Source: Scatomorpha stercorigallinarum
GTDB taxonomy: Bacteria; Bacillota; Clostridia; Oscillospirales; Oscillospiraceae
DNA: 22,107 nucleotides
Reading direction: 5' to 3'
Assembly (NCBI GenBank): GCA_944387865.1
Contig: CALXGN010000024.1
Span: 1-22,107, forward strand
The notes beneath the pieces are model-generated. The model saw only the letters and a program-made list of their open reading frames with translations, made no database searches and had not been told where the DNA came from. Within the stretch, counting starts at the first letter, position 1. The number at the start of each line of letters is the position of its first letter. Both the position numbers and the translations under genes were made by a program. Positions 13,164-21,952 of this stretch are shown piece after piece.

Positions 13164-14326
13164 GCGCAGGCGGCCTTTATGACCGCCACGGCCTTCTCAA
13201 TGAGCTCCATGGGGATGTTGAGCGCGGGCACCAGCCGCACCTTGCCGTGCGCGGTGAGCACGAGAACGCCGTTGGCCATGCACTCGGCGAGCACGTCGCC
13301 GGCGCTCTTTTCCGTCTCAATGCCTATCATGAGGCCCTTGCCGCTGATGCCCTTGACGCCGGGGGCTCCGCTGAGCTCCTTGACGATATACTCGCCCTTG
13401 GCCTTTACGTCCGCGAGGAGCTTGCCGTCGATGCGGCTGAGGATGTTCAGCGCGCCGGCGCAGACCGCCGGGTTGCCGCCGAAGGTGGAGCCGTGTGTGC
13501 CGGCGCCCATCGTGTCCTGCACCTTTTCGCCCATGAGGCAGGCGCCTATCGGCAGGCCGCCGCCGAGGCCCTTCGCAGTTGACATAATATCTGGCGTGAA
13601 GCCGTACTGCATGTAGGCGTAGAGCGTGCCGGTGCGGCCGTTGCCGGCCTGGACCTCGTCGTCCACGAGCAGGATGTCGTGCTCCTTCGCCAGGGAGACC
13701 ATGCAGTCCACGAACTCCTGGGAGAGGACGTTCACGCCGCTCTCGCCCTGTATCAGCTCAAACATGAAGGCGCAGATGCCGCTCTCGCTCTCCACCAGGG
13801 CCTTCAGGGCCTCGCAGTCGTTTGCCGGCGTGTAGATGAAGCCCGGCACCATCGGCTGGAAGCCGTTTTGCAGGTCCGGCTGGCCGGTGGCGGAGAGGGT
13901 GGCTATCGTGCGGCCGTGGAAGCTGTCCACCAGCGTGACGATCTTGTAGCGGTCGGGGCCGTATTTGTCGAAGGAGTATTTGCGCGCGGCCTTGATGGCG
14001 CACTCGTTGGCCTCCGCGCCGGAGTTGCCGAAAAAGACCTTCTTCATGCCCGTGGCCTCGCAGAGCTTTTCCGCCAGCAGGGCGCAGGGCCCGGTGAAAT
14101 AGAGGTTGGAGCAGTGCTGGAGCTTCGTCAGCTGCTGCGTGACCGCCGCGGCCCACTCGCTGTCGGCGATGCCGAAGGAGGTGACGGCGATGCCCGCGCC
14201 GAGGTCGATGTACTCCTTGCCCGCGTCGTCGTAGACGAGGGAGCCGCTGCCGTGCTCGAGCAGCACGGGGAAGCGGGCGTAGGTGTTGGCGACGTATTTC
14301 TTGTCAAGTTCCTTGATGTTGTTCAT
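13160..14326 (-). CDS. argD: Acetylornithine aminotransferase
   Basis: A 388-residue PLP enzyme converting N-acetylglutamate semialdehyde to N-acetylornithine with glutamate as amino donor. Class-III aminotransferase marks are clear: GNSGAEANECAIKAAR near 100-115, FHGRT (136-140), ELIQGESG, LLVDDEVQAGNGRTG (219-233), and the PLP lysine K252 in STAKGLGGGLPIGA. I chose the ATG at 14326 because GGGGGA lies about 5 nt upstream and the protein then begins MNNIKELDKKYV, as in the family. It lies 51 nt after argB and is coupled to argF by a 4-nt overlap. Confidence 0.96.
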   Translation of the reverse strand: MNNIKELDKKYVANTYARFPVLLEHGSGSLVYDDAGKEYIDLGAGIAVTSFGIADSEWAAAVTQQLTKLQHCSNLYFTGPCALLAEKLCEATGMKKVFFGNSGAEANECAIKAARKYSFDKYGPDRYKIVTLVDSFHGRTIATLSATGQPDLQNGFQPMVPGFIYTPANDCEALKALVESESGICAFMFELIQGESGVNVLSQEFVDCMVSLAKEHDILLVDDEVQAGNGRTGTLYAYMQYGFTPDIMSTAKGLGGGLPIGACLMGEKVQDTMGAGTHGSTFGGNPAVCAGALNILSRIDGKLLADVKAKGEYIVKELSGAPGVKGISGKGLMIGIETEKSAGDVLAECMANGVLVLTAHGKVRLVPALNIPMELIEKAVAVIKAACA

Positions 14327-14377
14327 TTTTATCCCCCATTCCGCCGCGCTGAGCGGCTTTTTCATTTATTGCCGGCC

Positions 14378-15250
14378 TTACTTGCCGAGTTCTTCGAGCA
14401 TCATGGTGCCGCTGCCCTCGTCCGTGAGCATCTCCAACAGTATGGAGTGCGGCACGCGGCCGTCGAGGATGAACACCTTCCTCACGCCGCAGAGCAGGGC
14501 CTCGATGCAGCTCTCCACCTTTGGTATCATGCCGCCGCGGACGACGCCGCTGCGCATCAGCTCCATGGCCCCGGCGATGTCCACGGCGTTCACGAGCGTG
14601 GAGAGGTCGGCGGGGTCGGCCATGATGCCGGGCACGTCGGTCATGGATATCAGGCACTCCGCGCCCAGCGCGCCGGAGAGCTGCGCGGCCATGGAGTCGG
14701 CGTTGACGTTATAGACGCCGCCGTCCTCCCCGCAGGCGATGCTGGACACCACGGGGATGTAGCCGTTGTCCAGCAGGTCGTATATCGGGCGGGTGTTCAC
14801 GCCGGTTATCGCGCCCACCTGGCCGAGGGCGGGGTCTTTGCACTTGGCCTCCACCATGCGGCCGTCGATGCCGCAGATGCCCATGGCCTTGCCGCCGATT
14901 GAGCCTATCAGGTTTACAAGGCTCTTGTTCACCTTGCCGGCGAGCACCATCTGCACTACGTCCATAGACTCGGCGTCCGTCACGCGCAGGCCGTTTACAA
15001 ACTTGCTCTCCACGCCCATTTTGGCGAGGGCGGCGTTTATCTCCGGCCCGCCGCCGTGTACCAGCACCACCTTTACGCCCACCAGCTGCAAAAGGACGAT
15101 GTCCTCCATAACCTGGCGCTTGAGCGTTTCGTCCGTCATCGCGTGCCCGCCGTATTTGACGACCACCACCCGGTTCCAGTACTCCTGGATGTATGGCAGG
15201 GCCTCCACCAGCACCTGGGCGCGCTTTTCCTTTTCGATGAAGCTGTCCAT
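14378..15250 (-). CDS. argB: N-acetylglutamate kinase
   Basis: A 290-residue kinase phosphorylating N-acetylglutamate. The ATP site KYGGHAM follows an N-terminal helix (AQVLVEALPYIQEYWN). Substrate-site motifs include VLVHGGGPEIN, GLRVTD, and the C-terminal VRGGMIPKVESC region. The N-terminal helix is characteristic of arginine-inhibited hexameric NAGKs. That fits a pathway in which ArgJ recycles acetyl groups and control moves to this step; inhibition itself is inference. I chose the ATG at 15250: GAGG lies 8 nt upstream, whereas an in-frame GTG at 15259 is adjacent to it. It starts 10 nt after the argJ stop. Confidence 0.96.
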   Translation of the reverse strand: MDSFIEKEKRAQVLVEALPYIQEYWNRVVVVKYGGHAMTDETLKRQVMEDIVLLQLVGVKVVLVHGGGPEINAALAKMGVESKFVNGLRVTDAESMDVVQMVLAGKVNKSLVNLIGSIGGKAMGICGIDGRMVEAKCKDPALGQVGAITGVNTRPIYDLLDNGYIPVVSSIACGEDGGVYNVNADSMAAQLSGALGAECLISMTDVPGIMADPADLSTLVNAVDIAGAMELMRSGVVRGGMIPKVESCIEALLCGVRKVFILDGRVPHSILLEMLTDEGSGTMMLEELGK

Positions 15251-15260
15251 AGCGCCCACC

Positions 15261-16478
15261 TCAGGTCCGGTAGTCGCCGTTGATGCGGACGTACTCGTAA
15301 GTGAGGTCGCAGCCCCAGGCCGTGGCCTCGCCGGGGCCGTCCCCGGCGGTGACCAGGATGGCTATCTCGCTCTCGCTGAGCACCTTTTTGGCCTCCTCCT
15401 CGGAGAAGGGGACGCCGGAGCCGTCGCGGCAGACCTCCACGGAGCCGGCGGCGGACTTAAAGACGACGCCTATCTTGCTCACGTCCACGTCCGCGCCCGA
15501 ATAGCCGATGGCGCAGAGCACGCGGCCCCAGTTGGCGTCCGCGCCGAACATGGCGGACTTCAGCAGCGCCGAGCAGACGACGCTCTTGGCGGCCGCGCGG
15601 GCGGCGGGCTTATCCACCGCGCCGCTCACCGTGCAGGCGAGGAGCTTGCTCGCGCCCTCGCCGTCCGCGGCGATGGCCTTGCAGAGCGTTTTGGTGACGG
15701 CGGCGAGGGCGGCGCAGAAGGCATCGTAGTCCTCGCCCTCGGAATCGACGGGCGCGTTGCCCGCCAGGCCGTTGCACATGACGGACACCATGTCGTTCGT
15801 GGACGTGTCTCCGTCCACGCTTATCATGTTGAAGCTGTCCTGCACGTCCGCGGAGAGGGCCTTTTGCAGCATCCCCGCGCTGATGGCGCAGTCGCCGGTG
15901 ATGAAAACGAGCATGGTGGCCATGTTCGGGTGGATCATGCCGCTGCCCTTGGCCACGCCGCCGAGGTGGCACTCCCTGCCGCCCAGCGTGAAGCTGACGG
16001 CGCACTGCTTCATCTTCGTGTCCGTGGTCATGATGGCCTCGGCCACGGCGGCGCTGTTGCCGGCGGCCAGGGAGGAGACCAGGGGGCCGATGCCCGCTTC
16101 AAAGGGGGCCATGGTCATCTCCACGCCGATGACGCCGGTGGAGGCGACGATCACGTCCTGCGGGGCGATGCCGAGCTGCGAGCCGAGCAGCTCGCAGGTG
16201 GTTTCGGCTATATATGCGCCGTTGGCGTTGCAGGTGTTGGCGTTGCCGCTGTTGCAGATGAGGGCCTGCGCCCGGCCGTCCGCCAGGTGGGCCTTCGTCA
16301 CGCCAAGGGGCGCGCCCTTGACGAGGTTCTGCGTGTACACCGCCGCGGCGGTGCAGGGCGCTTCGCTGTAGATGAGGGCCAGGTCCTTTTTGCTCTGGTT
16401 CTTGCGGAAGCCGCAGTGTATGCCCGCGCCCTTGAAGCCGAGCGGCGCGCAGACGCCGCCGTCGATATATTTCAACAT
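15261..16478 (-). CDS. argJ: Glutamate N-acetyltransferase / ornithine acetyltransferase
   Basis: A 405-residue self-processing enzyme that moves acetyl from N-acetylornithine to glutamate, producing ornithine and recycling the acetyl group. Bifunctional forms also use acetyl-CoA. The autocleavage motif KGSGMIHPNMATML places the nucleophile at Thr188, giving alpha and beta chains. Other family marks are ICNSGNANTCN, ASTGVIGV and the C-terminal VDVSKIG region. The ATG at 16478 has GGGAG 8 nt upstream. No argA or argE is seen nearby, consistent with a bifunctional enzyme starting the pathway, although bifunctionality cannot be read from sequence alone. Confidence 0.96.
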   Translation of the reverse strand: MLKYIDGGVCAPLGFKGAGIHCGFRKNQSKKDLALIYSEAPCTAAAVYTQNLVKGAPLGVTKAHLADGRAQALICNSGNANTCNANGAYIAETTCELLGSQLGIAPQDVIVASTGVIGVEMTMAPFEAGIGPLVSSLAAGNSAAVAEAIMTTDTKMKQCAVSFTLGGRECHLGGVAKGSGMIHPNMATMLVFITGDCAISAGMLQKALSADVQDSFNMISVDGDTSTNDMVSVMCNGLAGNAPVDSEGEDYDAFCAALAAVTKTLCKAIAADGEGASKLLACTVSGAVDKPAARAAAKSVVCSALLKSAMFGADANWGRVLCAIGYSGADVDVSKIGVVFKSAAGSVEVCRDGSGVPFSEEEAKKVLSESEIAILVTAGDGPGEATAWGCDLTYEYVRINGDYRT

Positions 16479-16494
16479 ATTCCTTGCTCCCTTC

Positions 16495-17427
16495 TCAGAG
16501 CTCGAGGCCCATGGTCTCGGGCGCGCCGAGCATCAGGTTTATGCACTGCACCGCCGCGCCGGAGGCGCCCTTGCCGAGGTTGTCGAAGCGCGAGCAGAGC
16601 AGTATGCGCTCGCTGTTGCCGAACACGGCCACCTCCATGGCGTCCGAGCCGGCGAGGGCGTTGGAGCTCACAAAGCCGGCCTCGTCCATGGACTCGGTGT
16701 ATTTCACGACGGGGCCGCGATACTTGGCGGCGTAGATCTCCTTCAGCTCCGATATGCCGAAGCCGGGATTCAGCGCCTTTGCAAACAGCGGCACGGTGAC
16801 GAGCATCCCGCTGTAGAAATCCGCGACTATGGGGCAGAAGAGCGGAAGGTTGCTGAGCCCGGAGATTTTGGCCATCTCCGGCAGGTGCTTGTGCTGCTGG
16901 GATATGCCGTACTGCCGCGGGGAGTCGAACGCCGCGGGGCGGCTGCCGGACTCGTAGTCCGCTATCATGCCCTTCCCGCCGCCGGAGTAGCCGGTGAGTG
17001 AGTGGCAGGCGAGCAGCGCGTCCGCCGGGAGGGCCCCCGCCTCTATCAGCGGCTGCACCAGGGCGATGAAGCCGCCGGCGTGGCAGCCGGGGCTGGCCAC
17101 GCGCCGGCCGTTTGTCACCGCCTGGCGGTGTTCCGGCGAGAGCTCCGGGAAGCCGTAGGCCCAGCCGGGGGCGACGCGATGGGCGGTGGAGGTGTCCACC
17201 ACGCGCACGTGGGGGGACTCGATCATGGCCACGGCCTCGCGGCTGGCCTGGTCTGGCAGGCAGAGGACGGCGATGTCGCAGCTGTTGAGGGCCTCGCGGC
17301 GCGCCGCCGGGTCCCGTCGCGCCTCGCCGCTGAGCGTGAAGAGCTCGATGTCCGCGCGCTCAGCGAGGCGGGAGTGGATGCGCAGCCCGGCGGTGCCGGA
17401 GCTGCCGTCGATGAACACCTTAGCCAT
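16495..17427 (-). CDS. argC: N-acetyl-gamma-glutamyl-phosphate reductase, type 2
   Basis: A 310-residue NADPH-dependent enzyme making N-acetylglutamate semialdehyde. The Rossmann start is VFIDGSSGTAGLRI, with catalytic Cys115 in ASPGCHAGGF and a GYSGGGKGMI loop. The shorter length and the GSSGTAG and SPGCHA variants mark the type-2 ArgC group. I chose the ATG at 17427 because GAGAGG lies about 8 nt upstream. The first 8 nt overlap the end of argH, indicating coupling. Downstream, argJ begins 17 nt after the stop. Confidence 0.95.
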   Translation of the reverse strand: MAKVFIDGSSGTAGLRIHSRLAERADIELFTLSGEARRDPAARREALNSCDIAVLCLPDQASREAVAMIESPHVRVVDTSTAHRVAPGWAYGFPELSPEHRQAVTNGRRVASPGCHAGGFIALVQPLIEAGALPADALLACHSLTGYSGGGKGMIADYESGSRPAAFDSPRQYGISQQHKHLPEMAKISGLSNLPLFCPIVADFYSGMLVTVPLFAKALNPGFGISELKEIYAAKYRGPVVKYTESMDEAGFVSSNALAGSDAMEVAVFGNSERILLCSRFDNLGKGASGAAVQCINLMLGAPETMGLEL

Positions 17428-18796
17428 CTGTGACACCTCTCAGATATTCAAGCTGCGCTTCAAGCCCGGCGGGGGAGGCCCCGCCTGCGCTCGTGCGGCG
17501 CGCGACGCATTTTTCCAGCGATATATCGTCGTAGAGCCCGCTGTCAAAGGCGGGGGAGAAGCCCTGATAGACCTCCAGCGGCACGTCCTCCAGCGCCAGG
17601 CCGCGCTGCGAGCACCAGGCGACGATGTCGCCGGTGAGCTGGTAGGCCGTGCGGAAGGGGACGCCCTTTTTGGCGAGGTAGTCGGCGAGGTCGGTGGCGT
17701 TTATGAAGCCGCCCTTCGCCGCGGCGAGCATTTTGTCCTTGTGCACGGTGAGCGTGGCCACCATCGGCGCGGCGATGGACAAACAGGCGTCCACGGTATC
17801 AAAGGCGTCGAAAACGGCCTCCTTGTCCTCCTGCATGTCCTTGTTGTAGGCCAGGGGCAGGCCCTTGAGCATGGTCAGCAGCGTTATCAGGCTGCCGTAG
17901 ACGCGGCCGGTCTTGCCGCGTATCAGCTCGCACATGTCGGGGTTTTTTTTCTGCGGCATGATGGAGGAGCCCGTCGTGTAGGCGTCCGCGATGGAGACAA
18001 AGCCGAACTCCCAGCTGGAGAAGAGCACCAGCTCCTCGCAGAGGCGGGAGAGGTGCGCCATCACCAGCGCCAGGGCGGAGGCGAGCTCCACGCAGAAGTC
18101 GCGGTCGGAGACTCCGTCGAGGCTGTTGAGGCAGTAGCCGTCGAAGCCCAGCTCCGCGGCGGTCATGGCGCGGTCGATGGGGAAGGTGGTGCCGGCCAGC
18201 GCGCCGCAGCCGAGGGGGGAGACGTTCATGCGCTTGGCGGCGTCCTCTATGCGGCCTATGTCGCGCGCGAACATCATGCCGTAGGCCAGCAGCTGGTGGG
18301 CGAAGGTGACGGGCTGCGCGCGCTGCAGGTGGGTGTATCCGGGCATCACCGCGTCCGCGTTCTGCTCCGCCTGCGCGGCGAGGGCGCGGATGAGCGCTTT
18401 CAGCAGCCCCACGGTCTTTCCGGCCGCCGAGCGCAGGTAGAGGCGCGTGTCCAGCGCCACCTGGTCGTTGCGGCTGCGGGCGGTGTGCAGCTTTTTCCCC
18501 GCGTCGCCGAGGCGGGCGGTGAGGGTGGCTTCCACGAAGCTGTGGATGTCCTCCGCCGCCGGGTCGATGGCGAGCGCCCCGCTCTCCAGGTCGGCGAGGA
18601 TGCCGCCCAGGCCGGCGATGAGCTGCGCGCCCTCCTCCGCGGAGACGATGCCGCATTTGGCGAGCATCGCCGCGTGCGCCATGCTGCCGCGTATGTCCTC
18701 CTTATACATCCGCGCGTCCACGCCGATGGAGGAGTTGAAGCTGTCCGCCGCCGCGTCCAGCGCGCCGTGCGCCGCGCCTGCCCAGAGCTTTTCCAT
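17420..18796 (-). CDS. argH: Argininosuccinate lyase
   Basis: A 458-residue tetrameric enzyme of the fumarase/aspartase superfamily, splitting argininosuccinate into arginine and fumarate. The signature SSIMPQKKNPD is at 277-287 and carries the catalytic serine loop. Other marks are TARSRNDQVALD (105-116) and GYTHLQRAQP (153-162) with the conserved His. Length is standard. AAGGGGGA lies 7 nt before the ATG. It lies 34 nt after argG, and its last codons overlap the start of argC. Confidence 0.97.
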   Translation of the reverse strand: MEKLWAGAAHGALDAAADSFNSSIGVDARMYKEDIRGSMAHAAMLAKCGIVSAEEGAQLIAGLGGILADLESGALAIDPAAEDIHSFVEATLTARLGDAGKKLHTARSRNDQVALDTRLYLRSAAGKTVGLLKALIRALAAQAEQNADAVMPGYTHLQRAQPVTFAHQLLAYGMMFARDIGRIEDAAKRMNVSPLGCGALAGTTFPIDRAMTAAELGFDGYCLNSLDGVSDRDFCVELASALALVMAHLSRLCEELVLFSSWEFGFVSIADAYTTGSSIMPQKKNPDMCELIRGKTGRVYGSLITLLTMLKGLPLAYNKDMQEDKEAVFDAFDTVDACLSIAAPMVATLTVHKDKMLAAAKGGFINATDLADYLAKKGVPFRTAYQLTGDIVAWCSQRGLALEDVPLEVYQGFSPAFDSGLYDDISLEKCVARRTSAGGASPAGLEAQLEYLRGVTDG

Positions 18797-18830
18797 CCTG
18801 CCGTCCCCCTTCCGAAGCCGCCTGCGCGGC

Positions 18831-20057
18831 TTATTTTTTGTTTTTGGCCTCCACCTGGGCCTGCACTTTTATCGGCAGGCCGTAGAGGCTGATGAAGCCC
18901 TTGGCGTCCGTCTGGTCATAGACGTGGTCCTCGCCGAAGGTGGCGATCTCCTCGCTGTAGAGGCTCCAATCGCTCCACGCGCCGGCCTTGATGATGTTGC
19001 CCTTGTAGAGCTTGAGCTTGACGGTGCCGGTGACGTGCTTCTGCGTGGCGTCCACGAAGGCGCTGAGCGCCTCGCGCAGAGGCGTGTACCACTGGCCGTC
19101 GTAGACCAGCTCGCCGAAGGTGATGGCCAGCTCCTGCTTCTTGTGCATGGTCTTTTTGTCCAGGCACAGCGTTTCCAGATACTCGTGCGCGGCGTAGATG
19201 ATGGCACCGCCCGGCGTCTCGTACACGCCGCGGCACTTCATGCCGACGAGCCGGTCTTCCACGATGTCGAGCAGGCCGATGCCGTTGGCCCCGCCGATCT
19301 CATTGAGCTTGAGGATGATGTCCTTGACGCCCATGGCCTGGCCGTTGAGGGCCGTGGGCACGCCCTGCTCGAAATCGAGCGTGATATATGTCGGCGTATC
19401 CGGCGCGTCCAGTGGGGAGACGCTCATCTCCAGGAAGCCGGGCTTTTCATAGAGCGGCTCGTTGCCCGCGTCCTCCAGGTCGAGGCCCTCGTGGCTCAGG
19501 TGCCAGAGGTTCTTGTCCTTGGAGTAGTTCGTCTCGCGGTCGATCTTCAGCGGCACGTTGTGCGCCTCGGCGTAGGCTATCTCCTCCTCGCGGGACTTTA
19601 TGTCCCACTCGCGCCAGGGGGCGATGATGGGCAGCTGGGGCGCGAAGTGCTTGAGCGTGAGCTCAAAGCGCACCTGGTCGTTGCCCTTGCCCGTGCAGCC
19701 GTGGCAGATGGCGTCCGCGCCCTCGGCGATGGCTATCTCCGCCAGGCGCTTGGCGATGGCCGGGCGGGCCAGCGCCGTGCCCAGCAGGTAATCCTCATAC
19801 TTGGCCCCGGCCTTGATGGCGGGCACCAGGAAGTCGTTCACGAATTCGTCCGTCAGGTCCTCCACATAGAGCTTGCTGGCACCGGAATTTATGGCCTTTT
19901 CCTCCAGCCCCTCCAGCTCGCCCGCCTGCCCCACGTTGCCGGAGACGGCGACGACTTCGCAGCCGCTGTAGTTCTCCTTCAGCCAGGGGATGATGACCGA
20001 GGTGTCCAGGCCGCCGCTGTAGGAGAGCACGACTTTTTTGATAGAATCCTTATTCAT
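18831..20057 (-). CDS. argG: Argininosuccinate synthase
   Basis: A 408-residue enzyme condensing citrulline and aspartate with ATP. The N-type ATP pyrophosphatase loop SGGLDTS is at 14-20. CHGCTGKGNDQVRFE, WREWDIKSREEEI and a GVYETPGG stretch are family features. The start is clear: GGGGGTC lies a few nt before the ATG. It is the first gene of the arginine operon, downstream of the promoter with an ARG-box-like site, so it should be the most directly repressed by ArgR. Confidence 0.97.
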   Translation of the reverse strand: MNKDSIKKVVLSYSGGLDTSVIIPWLKENYSGCEVVAVSGNVGQAGELEGLEEKAINSGASKLYVEDLTDEFVNDFLVPAIKAGAKYEDYLLGTALARPAIAKRLAEIAIAEGADAICHGCTGKGNDQVRFELTLKHFAPQLPIIAPWREWDIKSREEEIAYAEAHNVPLKIDRETNYSKDKNLWHLSHEGLDLEDAGNEPLYEKPGFLEMSVSPLDAPDTPTYITLDFEQGVPTALNGQAMGVKDIILKLNEIGGANGIGLLDIVEDRLVGMKCRGVYETPGGAIIYAAHEYLETLCLDKKTMHKKQELAITFGELVYDGQWYTPLREALSAFVDATQKHVTGTVKLKLYKGNIIKAGAWSDWSLYSEEIATFGEDHVYDQTDAKGFISLYGLPIKVQAQVEAKNKK

Positions 20058-20102
20058 GATAAGACCCCCGTAGCGGCGTTTATGCCGGATTTATATGCGA
20101 TG

Positions 20103-20131
20103 ATAATAGCACATGATGAATAAATATGCAA
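20103..20131 (-). promoter_or_regulatory. argG operon promoter with ARG-box-like operator
   Basis: On the minus strand TTGCAT (20131-20126) and TATTAT (20108-20103) are 17 nt apart, giving a leader of about 40 nt before argG. Overlapping the -35 is TGCAT-ATTT-ATTCA (20130-20117). Compared with the ArgR/AhrC consensus TGAAT-N4-ATTCA it has one mismatch in one half-site. ArgR bound with arginine would block the -35. Confidence 0.7.
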
Positions 20132-20270
20132 TAGGCAAAATGCGATTCGGCGCTTTGCACGGCGGCGGGCTCAAAATGGTCAAGCGCTGTTGTGCAAATA
20201 CACCGCGCGGCGCGTTTCGACGGCTTTTTCACGGCGCTTATCGTAGAATGGCGGCAAGGGAGGGACAAGA

Positions 20271-20591
20271 ATGCTCATATCGACAGACTACAGCGCCGGC
20301 CGCCTGACGATACGCCTGGCGGGCGAGCTGGACCACCACGGCTCGCGCGAGGCGATGAGGAAAATAGACGGGCTGATCGACGAATACCTGCCGCGGGACA
20401 CGGCGATAGACATGTCCGGCCTCTCGTTCATGGACAGCTCCGGCATCGCGCTCATACTGCGCACGGAGCGGCGGATGCGCGCGCTCGGCGGCCGCGCGGC
20501 CGTGCTCAACCCGGGCAGGCAGCCGCTGCGGGTGATAGACGCTTCCGGCATAGACAGGCTGATACAGGTGAAAGGGGCGCAGCGGCAGTGA
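20271..20591 (+). CDS. spoIIAA: Anti-sigma-F factor antagonist (STAS domain)
   Basis: A 106-residue STAS-domain protein. In the unphosphorylated form it binds SpoIIAB and frees sigma-F in the forespore. The motif MDSSGIALIL (54-63) holds the serine phosphorylated by SpoIIAB, probably Ser56. GGGAGGG lies about 6 nt before the ATG. The stop overlaps the GTG start of spoIIAB, so the two are coupled. Upstream, TAGAAT at 20244-20249 could be the -10 of a sigma-H-type promoter, as for spoIIA in Bacillus, but I see no convincing -35. Confidence 0.94.
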   Translation: MLISTDYSAGRLTIRLAGELDHHGSREAMRKIDGLIDEYLPRDTAIDMSGLSFMDSSGIALILRTERRMRALGGRAAVLNPGRQPLRVIDASGIDRLIQVKGAQRQ

Positions 20592-21028
20592 AGTCGGAAA
20601 ACTACATAAAACTCGAATTCCCCTCAAAGAGCGTGAACGAGGGCTTTGCCCGGGCGGCGGCCGCGGCCTTTGCCGCGCAGCTCGACCCCACGCTGGAGGA
20701 GCTGGGGGACATCAAAACGGCGGTGAGCGAGGCGGTGACGAACTGCATCGTCCACGCCTATCCGGACGCGCTGGGGAAGATATCCATGCGCCTGCGCATC
20801 CTTGCCGGCGGGCGGCTGGAGATCGTGGTCAAGGACGCGGGCCGCGGCATCGAGGACGTGGCGAAGGCGCGCGAGCCGCTCTTTACCACCGGCGGCGAGG
20901 AGCGCAGCGGCATGGGCTTCACCATCATGGAGAGCTTCACGGACAAGCTGCGCGTGCGCTCCGCCCTCGGGCGGGGGACGACGGTGACAATGATACGCTC
21001 CATCCGCCCGCGCAGCGCCGCCAAATGA
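20588..21028 (+). CDS. spoIIAB: Anti-sigma-F factor, serine kinase
   Basis: A 146-residue GHKL-fold kinase that holds sigma-F inactive and phosphorylates SpoIIAA. The N-box EAVTNCIVHAY has Glu48 and Asn52. KDAGRGI (82-88) is the G1 box, and the GEERSGMGFTIM stretch is the G2 box. The start is GTG at 20588, overlapping the spoIIAA stop, with AGGGG about 10 nt upstream. The frame stays open further upstream, but the product begins normally at this GTG (MKSENYIKLEFPSKSVNE). The stop overlaps the sigF start as ATGA, so all three genes are translationally coupled. Confidence 0.95.
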   Translation: MKSENYIKLEFPSKSVNEGFARAAAAAFAAQLDPTLEELGDIKTAVSEAVTNCIVHAYPDALGKISMRLRILAGGRLEIVVKDAGRGIEDVAKAREPLFTTGGEERSGMGFTIMESFTDKLRVRSALGRGTTVTMIRSIRPRSAAK

Positions 21029-21732
21029 CCGGCGACGCCATCGAGTGCCTGCGCTCGGCCCAGTCCGGCGACCGCGAGGCCGCCGAGCGCATGGTGACGG
21101 AGAACTCGGGCCTCATATGGAGCGTGGCGCGGCGTTATTTTGGCCGCGGCGTGGACTCGGAGGACCTCTATCAGCTGGGCTGCGTGGGCTTTTTGAAGGC
21201 CATCGAGGGCTATGACGAGAGCTACGGTACGCAGTTTTCCACCTATGCGGTGCCCAAGATCTCCGGCGAGATACGGCGCTTTTTGCGCGACGACGGGGCG
21301 ATAAAGGTGAGCCGCTCGCTGAAGGAGCGGGCGGCCCAGATACGCGCGGCGCGCGGCGCGCTGGAACAGCGCCTGGGGCGAGAGCCGGCGCTGAGCGAGC
21401 TGGCGGAGGAGACGGGGCTGGAGATCGAGGAGATCGCCGCCGCGGAGACGGCCGCTGCGCCCGCCGAAAGCCTCCAGCGCGAGAGCGGGGAGGAGGGCTT
21501 CTCGCTCGAGCAGGTGCTGGGTGACTACGGGCAGGAGGAGCGGCTCATCGAGCGCGTGGCCCTGCGGGAGGCCATCGAGGCCTTGCCCGAGCGGGAGCGG
21601 CAGGTGGTGTCGTTGAGATACTTCCACGACATGACGCAGGAGGCGGCCTCGCGCGTGCTCGGGGTCTCGCAGGTACAGGTCTCACGTATAGAGAGGAGGG
21701 CGGTGCAGAGGCTCCGTGAGGACCTGAAGTGA
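21025..21732 (+). CDS. sigF: RNA polymerase sigma-F factor, forespore-specific
   Basis: A 235-residue sigma-70-family protein. Region 2 contains DLYQLGCVGFLKAIEGYDESYGTQFSTYAVPKISGEIRRFLRDDG, the core-binding and -10 recognition segment. Region 3 follows, with KVSRSLKERA. Region 4 at the C-terminus ends in a helix-turn-helix, TQEAASRVLGVSQVQVSRIE. Its position after spoIIAA and spoIIAB identifies it as sigma-F (spoIIAC) rather than the similar sigma-G. ATGA overlap with spoIIAB. A terminator lies about 90 nt downstream, and no further gene follows in the window. Confidence 0.95.
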   Translation: MTGDAIECLRSAQSGDREAAERMVTENSGLIWSVARRYFGRGVDSEDLYQLGCVGFLKAIEGYDESYGTQFSTYAVPKISGEIRRFLRDDGAIKVSRSLKERAAQIRAARGALEQRLGREPALSELAEETGLEIEEIAAAETAAAPAESLQRESGEEGFSLEQVLGDYGQEERLIERVALREAIEALPERERQVVSLRYFHDMTQEAASRVLGVSQVQVSRIERRAVQRLREDLK

Positions 21733-21734
21733 GA

Positions 21735-21761
21735 TACGAGGGGGACGTTGTCCCCCTCGTA
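21735..21761. repeat. Perfect 12-bp hairpin just after sigF
   Basis: TACGAGGGGGAC (21735-21746) pairs exactly with GTCCCCCTCGTA (21750-21761) around a GTT loop, 3 nt past the sigF stop. There is no T-run after it, so it may stabilise the mRNA end rather than terminate. Confidence 0.75.
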
Positions 21762-21818
21762 GGCTCCCCCTCGCGCCGCACGGCGGCGCGGTTGCGCCTC
21801 AAAGGCGCAAGATAAGGT

Positions 21819-21850
21819 ATCGCCCCGAGGCAAAGCCCCGGGGCGATTTT
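21819..21850 (+). terminator. Terminator of the spoIIA operon
   Basis: ATCGCCCCG (21819-21827) pairs with CGGGGCGAT (21839-21847), followed by TTTTGT on the plus strand. It is the first hairpin with a T-run after sigF. Confidence 0.8.
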
Positions 21851-21924
21851 GTCCGCCCTATGCGGGCGGCCATTCCTATGCTTGCGGCGTTGGGTGCCTC
21901 TGAGTCAACAGGCTTTTCTAAAGT

Positions 21925-21952
21925 GTCCCATTTTGCTTAAGCAAAATGGGAC
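21925..21952. repeat. 28-bp perfect palindrome
   Basis: GTCCCATTTTGCTT is followed directly by its reverse complement AAGCAAAATGGGAC with no loop. The centre is TTAA. It lies about 75 nt beyond the sigF terminator. A perfect spacer-free palindrome of this length suggests a protein-binding site, a repeat family member or a bidirectional hairpin; no T-run supports simple termination. Confidence 0.8.

Noticed and set aside
13679..18892. Long plus-strand open frames across the arginine operon
   Set aside because: They mirror argD, argB, argJ, argC and argH, whose catalytic motifs are intact on the minus strand.
20192..20590. A 132-residue N-terminal extension of SpoIIAB
   Set aside because: It overlaps spoIIAA in another frame. 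The GTG at 20588 gives the normal SpoIIAB start and coupling to the spoIIAA stop.
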